Shown: positions 1 through 8,795, counted from the stretch's first letter. The stretch is 64,000 nucleotides of DNA from CAIXOA01 sp041653635 (GCA_041653635.1 JBAZFC010000001.1:62001-126000); one strand, 5' to 3'. Notes: a model not told the origin generated them from the letters alone. Translations and numbers: made by a program.

Positions 1-799
1 CCTCCAACCCTATCCCGTGCCCGATGGAGTGGGGAGGGAAAATCAATCCCTCTTTTCTGTAAAGCTTTTCTGCGTGCGCAGCGAGTTCTCCGCCTGTGCT
101 GAATTCCGGCATGCGCTCCACCAGTTCCTCAAGGATTTGCTGAAGCTTCCTGTATATCTTCTCCTTCTTCGGGTCGGATTTCTGGAAGAAGACGCGGGTT
201 ATGTCCGCGCAGTAGTGCTGCGATGAGACGCCATAATCCACGAGGCACATCCCGGATATCTTGTCGGAATCGGGCTCGTAGTGGGGAAAGGAGGTGTTCC
301 TCCCTGAGGAGACTATGGGCTTGAAAGCGGGCCTGAAGCCCTTGGCATCCGTCTTTGAGTAAAGCTCGGAGGCGAACCCCATTTCCGTCTTGCCGAAGGC
401 GTGGCGCCCCGTTTCAACAAGCGCCTTGGAGGCGCGGGCGGCCTGCTTTATGAGCAGGAGTTCGCCGGGGGATTTCTTTATGCGTGCGCGCGAGAGCTGC
501 TCGGAAATATCCGCGGGCTTGGAGAATTCGGAAATCTTCTTGTAGAAATGGGCGGTGATGCCCCGGAAGTCCATTTCCACTTTTTTTCCACGGCATAGCT
601 TCTCCAGCTCCTTCAACGGGTCCTTTGTGAAGGGGATTACCTCCCCCTTGAATTTCTCCTCCGCGTAGTCGCTGTTCATCCGCGAAACGAGGAGTGTGCG
701 CTCGTCCCCGTCCTTCAGGAAAAAGGAGTTGTCTATGTCCACACCGGAATGGTAGAAGAAGTTCGCGTTGAACCTCTCCCCCCTCGCAAGCAATAGCAT
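1..799 (-). CDS. M24-family metallopeptidase (Xaa-Pro dipeptidase-like), 3' end cut by window
   Basis: The reading frame begins at ATG 799 with MLLLARGERFNANFFYHSG and runs off the left edge. It has the creatinase-type N-terminal domain followed by the pita-bread fold. Visible metal ligands are the Asp of LVDYGVSS, the Asp of ADITRVFF and the His of SIGHGIGLE; the two later Glu ligands lie outside the window. Members are cytoplasmic two-metal exopeptidases that cut X-Pro bonds or remove N-terminal residues. The N-terminal creatinase domain favours Xaa-Pro dipeptidase over methionine aminopeptidase. The gene stands divergently to the PHP-like gene at 939. Confidence 0.85.
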   Translation of the reverse strand, partial: MLLLARGERFNANFFYHSGVDIDNSFFLKDGDERTLLVSRMNSDYAEEKFKGEVIPFTKDPLKELEKLCRGKKVEMDFRGITAHFYKKISEFSKPADISEQLSRARIKKSPGELLLIKQAARASKALVETGRHAFGKTEMGFASELYSKTDAKGFRPAFKPIVSSGRNTSFPHYEPDSDKISGMCLVDYGVSSQHYCADITRVFFQKSDPKKEKIYRKLQQILEELVERMPEFSTGGELAAHAEKLYRKEGLIFPPHSIGHGIGLE

Positions 800-938
800 G
801 GGGGAAGAATGGTGGATTAGGATTAAATAGCTTGGGGATTCGGCTGACGCCCCGTTGCGGGGAAAGAGCTGGGGGGAGGGGCGGAGGGCGAATGGGGGGT
901 GCGGGTGGGTTTTAATATGTTATAATAGAAATAATAGT

Positions 939-2705
939 ATGTCCGCAGAAACCATAAAAGAAGCTTCCAAGGCGCTGGATGGGCTCATTGCGCGCGCCAA
1001 GGCCATAGCGCATGTTAAAGCACCCGGCTTCTCCAACGGGCCGGCATATCTCAAAAGGAATGAACTCCACGCATTCGCCATCAGGTTCGCGGACAAGCTG
1101 ATTGAGGCCGGGTTCGGCGTTGTGGATGAGAAGGAGATAAAGGAGAAACTGGTCGCGGCAGGGCTGTGGAACAAGAAGGAGATGCTGCCGCTTGTGGAGG
1201 ACGACGAGTGCGTGTTTAACCGCGGGCTTGGCCAGGCCAGGTCCAATTTCTATGTGTTCATGAAGGAGGACGCCGATGGCGTGACCGTATATTTCGGGAA
1301 CCCCGCGGCCAAGGCGAGGAACGGAAACACGGAAATAAGGATGAGGTTCACCGGTGGGGATGTGCGGGAGGCGGCGGACAAGGCGGTGAAGGAGGTTCTT
1401 ACTTATTCTTCCATGAAGTCGGCGGACGATTACTGGGCGGTCACGCACCACCACTGGGGGTTCGTGCAGGCATACCGCGTGATGGATGACGGTGTCTCAA
1501 AATTCGGGGACGTGCTGCGCATGATGATGCGCTACCATATTGATTTTGACATGAGCACGCCGCACAATGCGCTGGAGACAAGGCTGGACCCATTGCTCAT
1601 GCAGAAGCTGGGGATAACGCACGACTTCATTAGATTCCTAAGGATTATAGAAGAGGGGATGGGGATGGTGAAGGTTCCGGGCGTGGAGCTCACCATGGCT
1701 CTGAAGGCGAACGTGCCGAACGGGCCGCATGTGTGCGTCTGGCTCGCGGACGAGGAGGCGATGGAGCTTTTTGCGGAGAAGATACTTGTGAGGAGGGACC
1801 CTGCGCTAAAGATGCAATCCTATTTCCTGGGCATGGGATTTGCGGAGATGCGGGAGGAGCTTCGCCGCCTCCGGGACACCCTGCGCGCAGCGGTGGGGGT
1901 TGCGCACCCATTCAATTTCAATTCGCGCGGGCTTCCGGTGCTGGACGTGGGGCTGATGACCGCAACTGTGAATGGAGGATTGGGGCACAACGATGCGCTG
2001 GATTTCGCGCGCAACAGCGAGGTTATCGGATGCTGGAATCCCACGATGTCGGATGATGTGATGCCCACGGAAGGGGTCCTGTGGAGGGGGCTGAGGCCAT
2101 TCATCAAAGATATTTTGGATTACCATGATGCGCATGTGCCCGGCTCAAAGGGATGGATTGTGCGCACATCCAATTCATGCAATTATGCATTTGCAGAATA
2201 TATGAGAGGCATGCATGGAAAGGGAATCATGTTTGACGGGGACGACCACCAGACGCTTCCCCTGAGGGTGGGGCCGCCGCAGGACGTGGTGGATGCCATA
2301 AGGGCGCGTAAGGAAAGCCCGGTCTTTTCGGAATTCAGCTCTGGGGGAGACATCCTTGGGATGGGATACTCCAGGATACATCTCCCGCCTGAGATGAAAA
2401 AGGAGCTTGAGGCGAAGGGGAGGAAGCCGAATGCTGGGGAGATTGTGAGACTTCTGCTGCAGGCCAAGCAGTACGAGCCTTCCGCGATGGATGAAATGGT
2501 TTACATCGTGCAGGGGCAGGGCAGGCCGGAGATGGATCCCTACAGGAGGATTGTCCCGGTGGGCAAGAAGGACATCGCAAGGGAGCTCGCGGAACTGCAG
2601 GCCCAGGCCTATGCCGGGGAACTGCTGGATGACCTGGGGCACTTCATCGGGACCGGGCAGTGGCCGGCGATAAATGCGATGCCGGGCACGGGAGATATAT
2701 TCTAG
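939..2705 (+). CDS. PHP-superfamily-like protein, function unknown
   Basis: A 588-residue soluble protein starting at ATG 939. An AT-rich stretch (TTTAATATG) lies about 26 bp upstream, so the longer in-frame extension to 855 is not needed. Residues about 198-270 recall a PHP phosphoesterase core: YHIDFDM near 199-205 in place of HxH, PGVEL near 247-251 and GPHV near 262-265. A later AHPF motif and FDGDDHQ could supply further ligands. The canonical first motif is degenerate (HxD), so activity is doubtful. N-terminal (about 1-190) and C-terminal regions match nothing I know. It shares its stop tetranucleotide CTAG with the convergent gene. Confidence 0.5.
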   Translation: MSAETIKEASKALDGLIARAKAIAHVKAPGFSNGPAYLKRNELHAFAIRFADKLIEAGFGVVDEKEIKEKLVAAGLWNKKEMLPLVEDDECVFNRGLGQARSNFYVFMKEDADGVTVYFGNPAAKARNGNTEIRMRFTGGDVREAADKAVKEVLTYSSMKSADDYWAVTHHHWGFVQAYRVMDDGVSKFGDVLRMMMRYHIDFDMSTPHNALETRLDPLLMQKLGITHDFIRFLRIIEEGMGMVKVPGVELTMALKANVPNGPHVCVWLADEEAMELFAEKILVRRDPALKMQSYFLGMGFAEMREELRRLRDTLRAAVGVAHPFNFNSRGLPVLDVGLMTATVNGGLGHNDALDFARNSEVIGCWNPTMSDDVMPTEGVLWRGLRPFIKDILDYHDAHVPGSKGWIVRTSNSCNYAFAEYMRGMHGKGIMFDGDDHQTLPLRVGPPQDVVDAIRARKESPVFSEFSSGGDILGMGYSRIHLPPEMKKELEAKGRKPNAGEIVRLLLQAKQYEPSAMDEMVYIVQGQGRPEMDPYRRIVPVGKKDIARELAELQAQAYAGELLDDLGHFIGTGQWPAINAMPGTGDIF

Positions 2706-3490
2706 CCCTTGGGCTTCCTTCCGCGCATTTTCGGCCCTTTTATGTCCGGGTATTGCTTGGAGAGCATGGGCCGGTTCGCGTAGGGAAGGACCTCAAATGT
2801 GGATAAGACGAAGTTGTAGAGGCACGCAAGCTCCGCGTGGTTTCCTTCCATTCCCTGCAATGCTTCCCCTATTGACTGGTAGGATTTCCTTTTCCCTTTT
2901 GTGAGCTCTGCGGCTTTTGCATCCAGTTTTGCCTTGTCCAATCCTGCGAAATCAAATGCCTTCTTTACTAATGTTTCATTTATGCCCGCAAGGATTCCGG
3001 CTATTTCCCATTTCTGCATGTCCGGCTCAAGGAACAGCTTCTTGATTGCCACCCAGTCTTTGTATTTGGAAACGAGGGAGATCCTTGAGCCTGGAGCGAA
3101 GGATTTGGGTTTTATGGTGGAAGTGAGCATGCCTGGATTTATTTTGGGGCTGAAGCCGAACCTTCCTGGCAATTTGGAGAAGAAATAGCATTCCGCGACC
3201 GGCAGGAGGGTGTTCTTGTCATTTACCGCGTCCTTGAACACCTCCCTTAGGGACTTTGCTGCGAGGATTGCCGCCCCGGCTTCCTTGGGGCCTTTCCCGG
3301 AATACTTGGAAAGGGCCTTGTCCAGCGCCTGAACCTCTATGCCGCTGTAAGCGAATGTGAGTGCGTCTATCTTATCCGAGCAGTAGGAGATTGCGTATGC
3401 GGCATCTTTTTCCGAGGCGGATGATAGGTCAAATGAAATTCCTTCCTTCAATTCCGGGAGCGAAACTTCCATTTTCAGTTCTTCAGGCAT
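2702..3490 (-). CDS. Archaeal protein of unknown function, possibly DUF2666
   Basis: A 262-residue soluble protein, second gene after the FAD dehydrogenase. Its ATG immediately follows that gene's stop with no gap, so the two are surely cotranscribed. The segment SKYKDWVAIKKLFL followed by a helical stretch, and an internally repetitive helical make-up, resemble what I recall of the archaeal DUF2666 family. That match is from memory and unverified. The C-terminus is basic (KMRGRKPKG). There is no signal peptide, membrane segment or catalytic motif. It ends on a CTAG shared with the PHP-like gene. Confidence 0.55.
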   Translation of the reverse strand: MPEELKMEVSLPELKEGISFDLSSASEKDAAYAISYCSDKIDALTFAYSGIEVQALDKALSKYSGKGPKEAGAAILAAKSLREVFKDAVNDKNTLLPVAECYFFSKLPGRFGFSPKINPGMLTSTIKPKSFAPGSRISLVSKYKDWVAIKKLFLEPDMQKWEIAGILAGINETLVKKAFDFAGLDKAKLDAKAAELTKGKRKSYQSIGEALQGMEGNHAELACLYNFVLSTFEVLPYANRPMLSKQYPDIKGPKMRGRKPKG

Positions 3491-4858
3491 TTACTTGCAC
3501 CTTTTGAGTATTTCCCTTGCCGCGATTAAGCCCGTTGCGGCTGCGGGGATTATGCCGCCGGATACGCCCGCGCCGTCTCCCGCAGTGAAGAGGTTCTTCA
3601 CCTGCACGGTTTCCAGTTGCTTGGTTATGTCCAACCTTATGGATTTGAATTTCACTTCCGGGGCGTAGAGAAGGGTGGAGACGTCATTGACTCCGGGGAT
3701 TACCTTTGCAAGCTGGTCCAATCCTTCTACCAAATCCTCAACTATCCTTGCGGGCATCGCCATCGCTATGTCGCCGGGGGTCACTTCCTTGTTCGTGGGC
3801 TCAACGTATGATTTGTTTATGCGTTCCCAGGTGGAGCGGTGGCCGGCCTTCAGGTCGCCCAATCTCTGGAGGATTGCCTTTCCACCCCCTATCGTGGTTG
3901 CGAGCATGCAGATGGACCTTCCGTACTGGGTGGTGTTTTCCACCGGCTGCGTGAGGTTTATGCGGACGAGGAATGCGAAATTCGTGTTGTGCGAGGTCTT
4001 GTTCTTCATGGAGTGCCCATTTACGGAGACGAATTTCCCATAATCCTCGCTGATTACGAAGCCGGAGGGGTTTGTGCAGAAGGTGCGTACGAAATCGTCA
4101 TACTTTTTCGTCCTTATGTGGAATTTGGGGTCCCAGCTTATCCTTGTGGTGTCCTCCATCACTTCATTGGGCACTTCTACCCTTACTCCGATATCCAATG
4201 GCCCATAACGGAAACCGATTCCCTTCTCCTTTGCGAGGTCCAGAAGCCATTGGGAACCCGCCCTTCCGGGTGCGATGATTACGTAGTCAGCCGGCAGTAT
4301 TGACTCTTTTGCACCCTTCTTTATTTTTACGCCCGTGACTTTTCCATTTTTTATTATGAGGTCGGTTGCGGCGGTCTTTATGAGGACCTCCAGGCCGAAG
4401 GATTCCATTTCTTTATTTATGGAGACGACAACGGATGGAAGAACATCACTTCCGATGTGCTTCTGCCTTATGGGGATGTACTTGAGCCCCTCGCGCATCG
4501 CCTTTATTTCCAGTTTCCTTGCTTCGGGGCTTATTTCCGCCTTCTGGCTTACGCCGTGCCTGGTAAATATGTCGTCAATGTATGAGATTAGTTCATCCGC
4601 CTTGGACTTGGGGACGAATTCGGTGAGGTCCCCGCCGATTTGGGGGTGTAGGTTGAGCTTTCCATCGGAAAAGGTGCCTGAGCCGCCCATGCCCGCGATG
4701 TAGTGGGGGCCTGCGGAATCCTCCTGCGCTATGGCTTTTTTCCGTTCATCAACATCAAAACCAGCTTCTATGAGGGTGACTTCCTGCCCGTTCTTGGAAA
4801 GTTCGTAGGCGGCGAACATCCCTGCGGGGCCGCCGCCGATGACTACTATTTTGGACAT
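3491..4858 (-). CDS. FAD-dependent dehydrogenase (COG2509-like)
   Basis: A 455-residue flavoprotein. The N-terminal VVIGGGPAGMFAAYELSK is a Rossmann GxGxxG loop followed by the acidic end of strand 2 (LIEAG). GMGGSGTFSDGKLN is a second substrate/FAD-site signature of this group, and the C-terminal LFTAGDGAGVSGGIIPAAA is the family's typical FAD-binding GD motif. Members are soluble oxidoreductases of uncertain substrate, often annotated as NAD(FAD)-utilising dehydrogenases. It is the first gene of a two-gene operon with the gene at 2702-3490. The 5' flank has an AT-rich TTTAAAC promoter element. Confidence 0.85.
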   Translation of the reverse strand: MSKIVVIGGGPAGMFAAYELSKNGQEVTLIEAGFDVDERKKAIAQEDSAGPHYIAGMGGSGTFSDGKLNLHPQIGGDLTEFVPKSKADELISYIDDIFTRHGVSQKAEISPEARKLEIKAMREGLKYIPIRQKHIGSDVLPSVVVSINKEMESFGLEVLIKTAATDLIIKNGKVTGVKIKKGAKESILPADYVIIAPGRAGSQWLLDLAKEKGIGFRYGPLDIGVRVEVPNEVMEDTTRISWDPKFHIRTKKYDDFVRTFCTNPSGFVISEDYGKFVSVNGHSMKNKTSHNTNFAFLVRINLTQPVENTTQYGRSICMLATTIGGGKAILQRLGDLKAGHRSTWERINKSYVEPTNKEVTPGDIAMAMPARIVEDLVEGLDQLAKVIPGVNDVSTLLYAPEVKFKSIRLDITKQLETVQVKNLFTAGDGAGVSGGIIPAAATGLIAAREILKRCK

Positions 4859-4900
4859 GGGAACGCAGAAGAGAGTATGAGTTAGAGTTTAAATGGATTA

Positions 4901-5926
4901 CTAGGCGGCTTTCAATTCCAGAACTATGGTAGTGCCCTTGCCCACTTCGCTGGATTCCACATAGAGCTTTCCGCCCATCTTTTCCGCGAGCTCCCTGCAG
5001 TAGCCGAAGCCGATTCCGTGCTCGCCTTCTTCAGTTTTTGTTGAGACGCGCTCTCCGGAGTTCAACTTATCCATTATCTCTTTTGCCATGCCGCAGCCCT
5101 TGTCGGTAAAGCGGAATGCCACGGTATCCTCGCCCTTCCTACTTACGGAAACCATGATGGCAGGCTTTTCCACTTTTGCCAGGCCCATGGCGCGCTTTGC
5201 ATTTGCGGCTAGGTTGCCGGAAATGAGCGCCACAAAGAGAGGGTCTGCCAAAACTGCAATCCCTCCGGCATCTTCAGGGTTGAACGTCACTTTACAACCG
5301 CTGCGGTTCGCACCTTCCCAGATTAGTCTGCGCATAAACAAACTGTGATTGCTGGGTTGTACCGATGGATCCCCGACTTGGTGCCTTAGCATATGGCAAG
5401 CGAAACAGAGGTTGCCCATGAAGAGGTTTTCCAGCGCATCTGAAAGCAATTTCCCCCATTGTGCAGCCTTCTCAAATTCAAGCACGCAGGTTTCACCTTT
5501 AGCAGAAGCCAGCCCGGGGCCGAATTCCAAGAGCGCCTTCCTGAATGCTCTTACATCATTCAGGCCAACCCTTTGTACTACATCAAATCTTACGGTGGAA
5601 CCAACTCCTAGGGTGTGCAGTTCTTCTTTTGAAAAATCAGTTACATACGGATCGGGGCCATGTGAAATGCGCATGAGAGAGGACAATCTGCGATAAGGCA
5701 TGGCAATTGCTTCAGACTTCCGGTAAGTATCAATGTCGTCAGCACATGTAATCTTGTTTAAGATATTCCCCAGTTCATGACTTATTGCAGTATAAAAAAG
5801 CTCGAATATCCTGGCGAATTCCCGGTCCGAGATCCTGTTGGCCGGGGCTGCGAGAAGGGGCAGCTGGAGCTTTGCTTTTAGGGCTGGTGCGGAAGCAGGT
5901 GCAGCCAATAATCTGGGTTCAACCAT
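4901..5926 (-). CDS. Histidine kinase-like ATPase, no receiver partner nearby
   Basis: A 341-residue protein. ATG 5926 is preferred over an upstream start because the minus strand carries a TTTAAAC TATA-like box about 26 bp before it. Residues 40-60 hold a possible phosphoacceptor helix (TAISHELGN, His50). The C-terminal third is a HATPase_c domain: N-box NLAANAKRA, G1 DKGCGM, G2 GIGFGYC and GKGTTI. There is no signal peptide or membrane segment, so it should sense a cytoplasmic input. No response regulator lies in this window. It could be an orphan sensor kinase or a GHKL protein acting in another way. Confidence 0.75.
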   Translation of the reverse strand: MVEPRLLAAPASAPALKAKLQLPLLAAPANRISDREFARIFELFYTAISHELGNILNKITCADDIDTYRKSEAIAMPYRRLSSLMRISHGPDPYVTDFSKEELHTLGVGSTVRFDVVQRVGLNDVRAFRKALLEFGPGLASAKGETCVLEFEKAAQWGKLLSDALENLFMGNLCFACHMLRHQVGDPSVQPSNHSLFMRRLIWEGANRSGCKVTFNPEDAGGIAVLADPLFVALISGNLAANAKRAMGLAKVEKPAIMVSVSRKGEDTVAFRFTDKGCGMAKEIMDKLNSGERVSTKTEEGEHGIGFGYCRELAEKMGGKLYVESSEVGKGTTIVLELKAA

Positions 5927-6002
5927 TATTCTATTCTTAGTGACACAGTTTAAATGTATTACGAACGGCAAAATATAGTGGGCAAGAAAAACCAACTAAT
6001 GC

Positions 6003-6752
6003 TCACTCCTTTGCGTTCTCCCATAGTTCCCTGAAGAAGTTTTTGTACTGCTCGTGCACCTGGTCGGATATTATCTCTATTGAGGTGGGATTTTCGCCCC
6101 AGAGCATCGGGATTACCCTTCCTTTCAGGACTAATGTTCCTAACGGGGTTTCGTTCTTTGTGAATCTTATCTCTATATTCCTGTTTCCTGTGAATGCCTT
6201 CTTTATCATCTTCCTCATGGAAACGTGGCCTAGGAGCTTATCCTCTATTTTCTTCTTTGCCAGCTTTTCATGGACATTTCTCAGGAATAAGGAAGCGGTT
6301 GGGTTGTTGTATTCGTTCCTGAAGGCGAACGCCCAGTAATAGTCTTGTGGGGTTAATTCATCCAGAATCCTGTTGAACATCGCCTTGTAGGCCTTGAAGC
6401 CTTCGTGGATCACGGCTATCTGCCTGGTCTGGGCGGCTTTCTGCCTTCTTTCCAAATCTTCTAAAATCTCGTTGAACTTCCTTTTCCTTTCATCTATCAC
6501 GTTGAGGATTTCCTTCGGGTCCGAGGGCTGGAAGTGCTTGGTTTTGGATACTACTACATAGCTGGCTAGTCCTTTTTTCATTAGTTTATCTAATGTTTCG
6601 TAGACCTTGGAGTGCTGGAGGCCGGCCCTGTTCGCTATGGGGCCGACAGTGCTTGAGCCGAGCTCCAGCATCGCGAGGTATACTTTTATCTCGCGCTTGG
6701 TGAATCCGAGTTCTTCCAGGACTTCCCTTTCTGCCATGGATTTGTTGCTCAT
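6003..6752 (-). CDS. TrmB-family transcriptional regulator
   Basis: The N-terminal 70 residues are a winged helix typical of TrmB (LEELGFTKREIKVYLAMLELG followed by HSKVYETLDKLMKKGL). A linker coiled coil (about 85-115) and a C-terminal effector-like domain follow. ATG 6752 is chosen; an in-frame TTG at 6788 and a later ATG at 6737 are alternatives. Known TrmB proteins control sugar transport and metabolism genes in archaea, but no sugar transporter is adjacent here. It lies divergently to the two TPR-like genes, which are candidate targets. Confidence 0.85.
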   Translation of the reverse strand: MSNKSMAEREVLEELGFTKREIKVYLAMLELGSSTVGPIANRAGLQHSKVYETLDKLMKKGLASYVVVSKTKHFQPSDPKEILNVIDERKRKFNEILEDLERRQKAAQTRQIAVIHEGFKAYKAMFNRILDELTPQDYYWAFAFRNEYNNPTASLFLRNVHEKLAKKKIEDKLLGHVSMRKMIKKAFTGNRNIEIRFTKNETPLGTLVLKGRVIPMLWGENPTSIEIISDQVHEQYKNFFRELWENAKE

Positions 6753-6844
6753 TTTCAGTATATAATGCTTTCTATCTTGCACCTCCAAAGGGGGTAAACA
6801 ATCTTAATATACAGGTTTGAACATAGAGTATAACACAGGTGATT

Positions 6845-7339
6845 ATGATGACAACGGAACTTGAGAAAAAGATTTTGGAAGAAATACGCGAAAGGTCTAA
6901 AGTTGATAGTTCCTTCCGTTCTCGAGATAGTGACTCAAAGCTCTGCATGATGGTACACGAAAAAGCAGATGCCGGAATGTTCGAAGAATCTCTAGCAGCT
7001 GCAATGATATCAACCAGAGTACGTGATTGCAGCCCCTACCGTAGCACTGCGCTCAGCCATGTACTAGAATGCATACGTGTAACTGTGGAAACAAAGGAGA
7101 TGGACTTCATACGTGTTATATCACTATGCGAAGAGGCACTGGAAGTTGCAAAATCAGTGAGATGTGATGGACAGTGTAGGTCAGATGCATTCGGGGCAGT
7201 AGCCATTGGGACAGAAAAGGTTCTGCTTGCCTCAACAAAAGCACGTCTCCAGAAAGCAAGGGACGGGGAGCTCCAGAAGCCGGATTTCAAGAAAACTGCT
7301 GGCCAGCCTCAGGCTGAGAAAGCGAAGGAAAGGAGGTGA
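6845..7339 (+). CDS. Small helical-repeat protein, paralogue of the next gene
   Basis: A 165-residue hypothetical protein. ATG 6845 follows a GGTGA ribosome binding site at about 6839-6843. The body is alpha-helical with TPR-like A-rich heptads. The tail (LQKARDGELQKPDFKK, then GQPQAEKAKERR) is nearly the same as the tail of the downstream gene. Both genes also start with the same ATGATGACAAC sequence, so the pair arose by tandem duplication. Its stop codon lies inside the next gene's ribosome binding site. Function unknown. Confidence 0.7.
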   Translation: MMTTELEKKILEEIRERSKVDSSFRSRDSDSKLCMMVHEKADAGMFEESLAAAMISTRVRDCSPYRSTALSHVLECIRVTVETKEMDFIRVISLCEEALEVAKSVRCDGQCRSDAFGAVAIGTEKVLLASTKARLQKARDGELQKPDFKKTAGQPQAEKAKERR

Positions 7340-7341
7340 AA

Positions 7342-8046
7342 ATGATGACAACGAAAGAGGAATTTGAAAAAAGGATTGAGGAAGCCAGGGGATTAGGAAT
7401 ATACGAAACTCTGCTACAGATAGCAAAAGAACAAGCGGAGGCAGGAATGTTTAGGGAAGCCATACAAACCATAGAACGGACTGTAAACCTTTGGGGGGGT
7501 TGTGACGGATCCGGCACGATATATACCATCGGCGAGATAGTAAAAATTGCAGGGGATAACGGAGTGGATGTCAGTGAAGAAGCACTGGGAATTGCACGAA
7601 AAATGAAATGTGGAGGCTGCCGGGGGTCTGCGCTCTCTGGAATAGCACTTGGAATGACTCATCTGGATAATCCCCTAGTGCTGGAAAAAGCACTTGAAAT
7701 TGCAAGAAAATTGGGTGGTAGATATTTGGATTCGACTCTTAACTATAGAGCAATCTTACAAACAAAAAGAGGGCTGTTTAAAGAAGCACTGGAAACCGCC
7801 CGCACAATAAAAGATACCGATTTGAGAGCAGATGCCCTAACTTCCATCGCGTCCGAGCAGGCAAATGGTGGTATGGATGCCACATCAGCATTGGATGAAG
7901 CACTCAAGAGCGCACCTGAAATAGCACGTAGGTTAGTAGAAGTACTCAAGCTCCAAAAAGCAAAGGAAGGCGAATTCCAGCGCCCTGATTTCAAGAAGCC
8001 TATTTCTGGCCAGCCTCCGGCTGAGAAAGCGACGGGAAGAAAGTAG
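7342..8046 (+). CDS. TPR-like helical-repeat protein, paralogue of the previous gene
   Basis: A 234-residue protein whose ATG at 7342 is preceded by a strong GGAGGTGA at 7331-7338. Several 30-35 residue helical pairs are visible, with the recurring pattern of alternating Ala/Ile-Ala and Gly turns (IAKEQAEAGMFREAIQ; ALTSIASEQANGGMDATSA). This resembles TPR/PPR-like solenoids that bind proteins or RNA. The Lys-rich tail matches the upstream paralogue. Cotranscribed with it and followed by a hairpin terminator. Function not known. Confidence 0.7.
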   Translation: MMTTKEEFEKRIEEARGLGIYETLLQIAKEQAEAGMFREAIQTIERTVNLWGGCDGSGTIYTIGEIVKIAGDNGVDVSEEALGIARKMKCGGCRGSALSGIALGMTHLDNPLVLEKALEIARKLGGRYLDSTLNYRAILQTKRGLFKEALETARTIKDTDLRADALTSIASEQANGGMDATSALDEALKSAPEIARRLVEVLKLQKAKEGEFQRPDFKKPISGQPPAEKATGRK

Positions 8047-8070
8047 TCTTCCAAGCCCAATCCGCCGCAG

Positions 8071-8099
8071 GCCGGGCCCGACCGCCCGGCTTTTCTTTT
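8071..8099 (+). terminator. Hairpin plus T-run terminator
   Basis: GCCGGGC (8071-8077) and GCCCGGC (8084-8090) form a perfect 7-bp stem with a 6-nt loop, followed by TTTTCTTTT. It ends the two-gene TPR-like operon. In archaea the T-run alone can terminate transcription. Confidence 0.75.
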
Positions 8100-8207
8100 G
8101 TTCTAAAAATAGGACGAATGAACCTAAAAAAAGAACAATTACGGGAGAAGCATTGCCGGAACCGCACCCAGGCGATCTTTATAAAGCCCGGAAGGAAAGT
8201 TATGCTT

Positions 8208-8795
8208 ATGGTGAAGAAAGGGACGCTGCTGGTGGAAGGGAACATCCGGGGCGTCAAACCACATGGCCGCCTGCATGGCGGAAATAGCACCGGAAGTCAA
8301 GGGGTGCGACCCTGTGGTTTGCTGGGCTACCGCGCGTACGTGAAGAAGGCCGCGGTTTCCCTCGGGATACGCGGAGCCGTGAGGAACCTTCCAGATGGGA
8401 ACGTGGAGGTAAGGTTTGAGGCGCCCTCGGAAGGCGCATACAGGGCTTTTTATGAGAGGATTTGCAGGAAAAGGAGTAAAGAGGAGGACGAGTTCTCCCT
8501 CCATGTTACGAAGATAACCCCTCTGGAATTGAGGGACATTGCGGAAAAGGAGAGGGAATTCAAAGGGATTTTTGAGGTGGATTACGGGACCCCGCTCACC
8601 CCGTATGAGAAGGAGAACCTGGAAAGGCAGGAAATAGCGATACTGGTGCTTTCGGACTTCAGCAGCAGGACGAACCAGAATTTCGGGGTTATGGAGCAGA
8701 AGTATGGGAAGATTTCCACTACTCTTGAGGAACTGAAGACTGGATTATTGAAGGAGCTGGCCGAAGGGATAGAACTCTTGGGCCACAAGAAGTAG
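8208..8795 (+). CDS. Acylphosphatase-like protein with the active loop interrupted
   Basis: The TATA-like TTTATAAA at 8178-8185 places the transcript start at ATG 8208 (8202 is the alternative). The translated frame begins MVKKGTLLVEGNIRGV, the first strand and loop of an acylphosphatase. The rest of the domain resumes as GYRAYVKKAAVSLG, then RNLPDGNVEVRFE. Between them sit 23 codons (8256-8324) that do not belong to the fold and split the phosphate-binding loop. A C-terminal helical extension of about 100 residues follows. Acylphosphatases hydrolyse acyl-phosphates. Unless the insert is removed from the RNA or accommodated as a loop, the enzyme should be inactive. Confidence 0.65.
   Translation: MVKKGTLLVEGNIRGVKPHGRLHGGNSTGSQGVRPCGLLGYRAYVKKAAVSLGIRGAVRNLPDGNVEVRFEAPSEGAYRAFYERICRKRSKEEDEFSLHVTKITPLELRDIAEKEREFKGIFEVDYGTPLTPYEKENLERQEIAILVLSDFSSRTNQNFGVMEQKYGKISTTLEELKTGLLKELAEGIELLGHKK
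8256..8324 (+). other. 69-nt in-frame structured insert (possible intron or mobile hairpin element)
   Basis: The insert separates the codons for RGV and GYR of the acylphosphatase loop. It is closed by the perfect inverted repeat AAACCACA (8256-8263) / TGTGGTTT (8313-8320). Inside are two further stems: CCGCC/GGCGG (8267-8271, 8277-8281) and GCACC/GGTGC (8287-8291, 8303-8307). The result is a small three-way junction. Removing it restores a normal motif. I could not draw a canonical bulge-helix-bulge at the borders. Confidence 0.55.

Noticed and set aside
8253..8327. Canonical bulge-helix-bulge intron at the acylphosphatase insert
   Set aside because: Pairing of the exon borders gives at most three base pairs and does not yield the standard 3-4-3 motif. 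The intron idea is kept only as a hypothesis in the findings.
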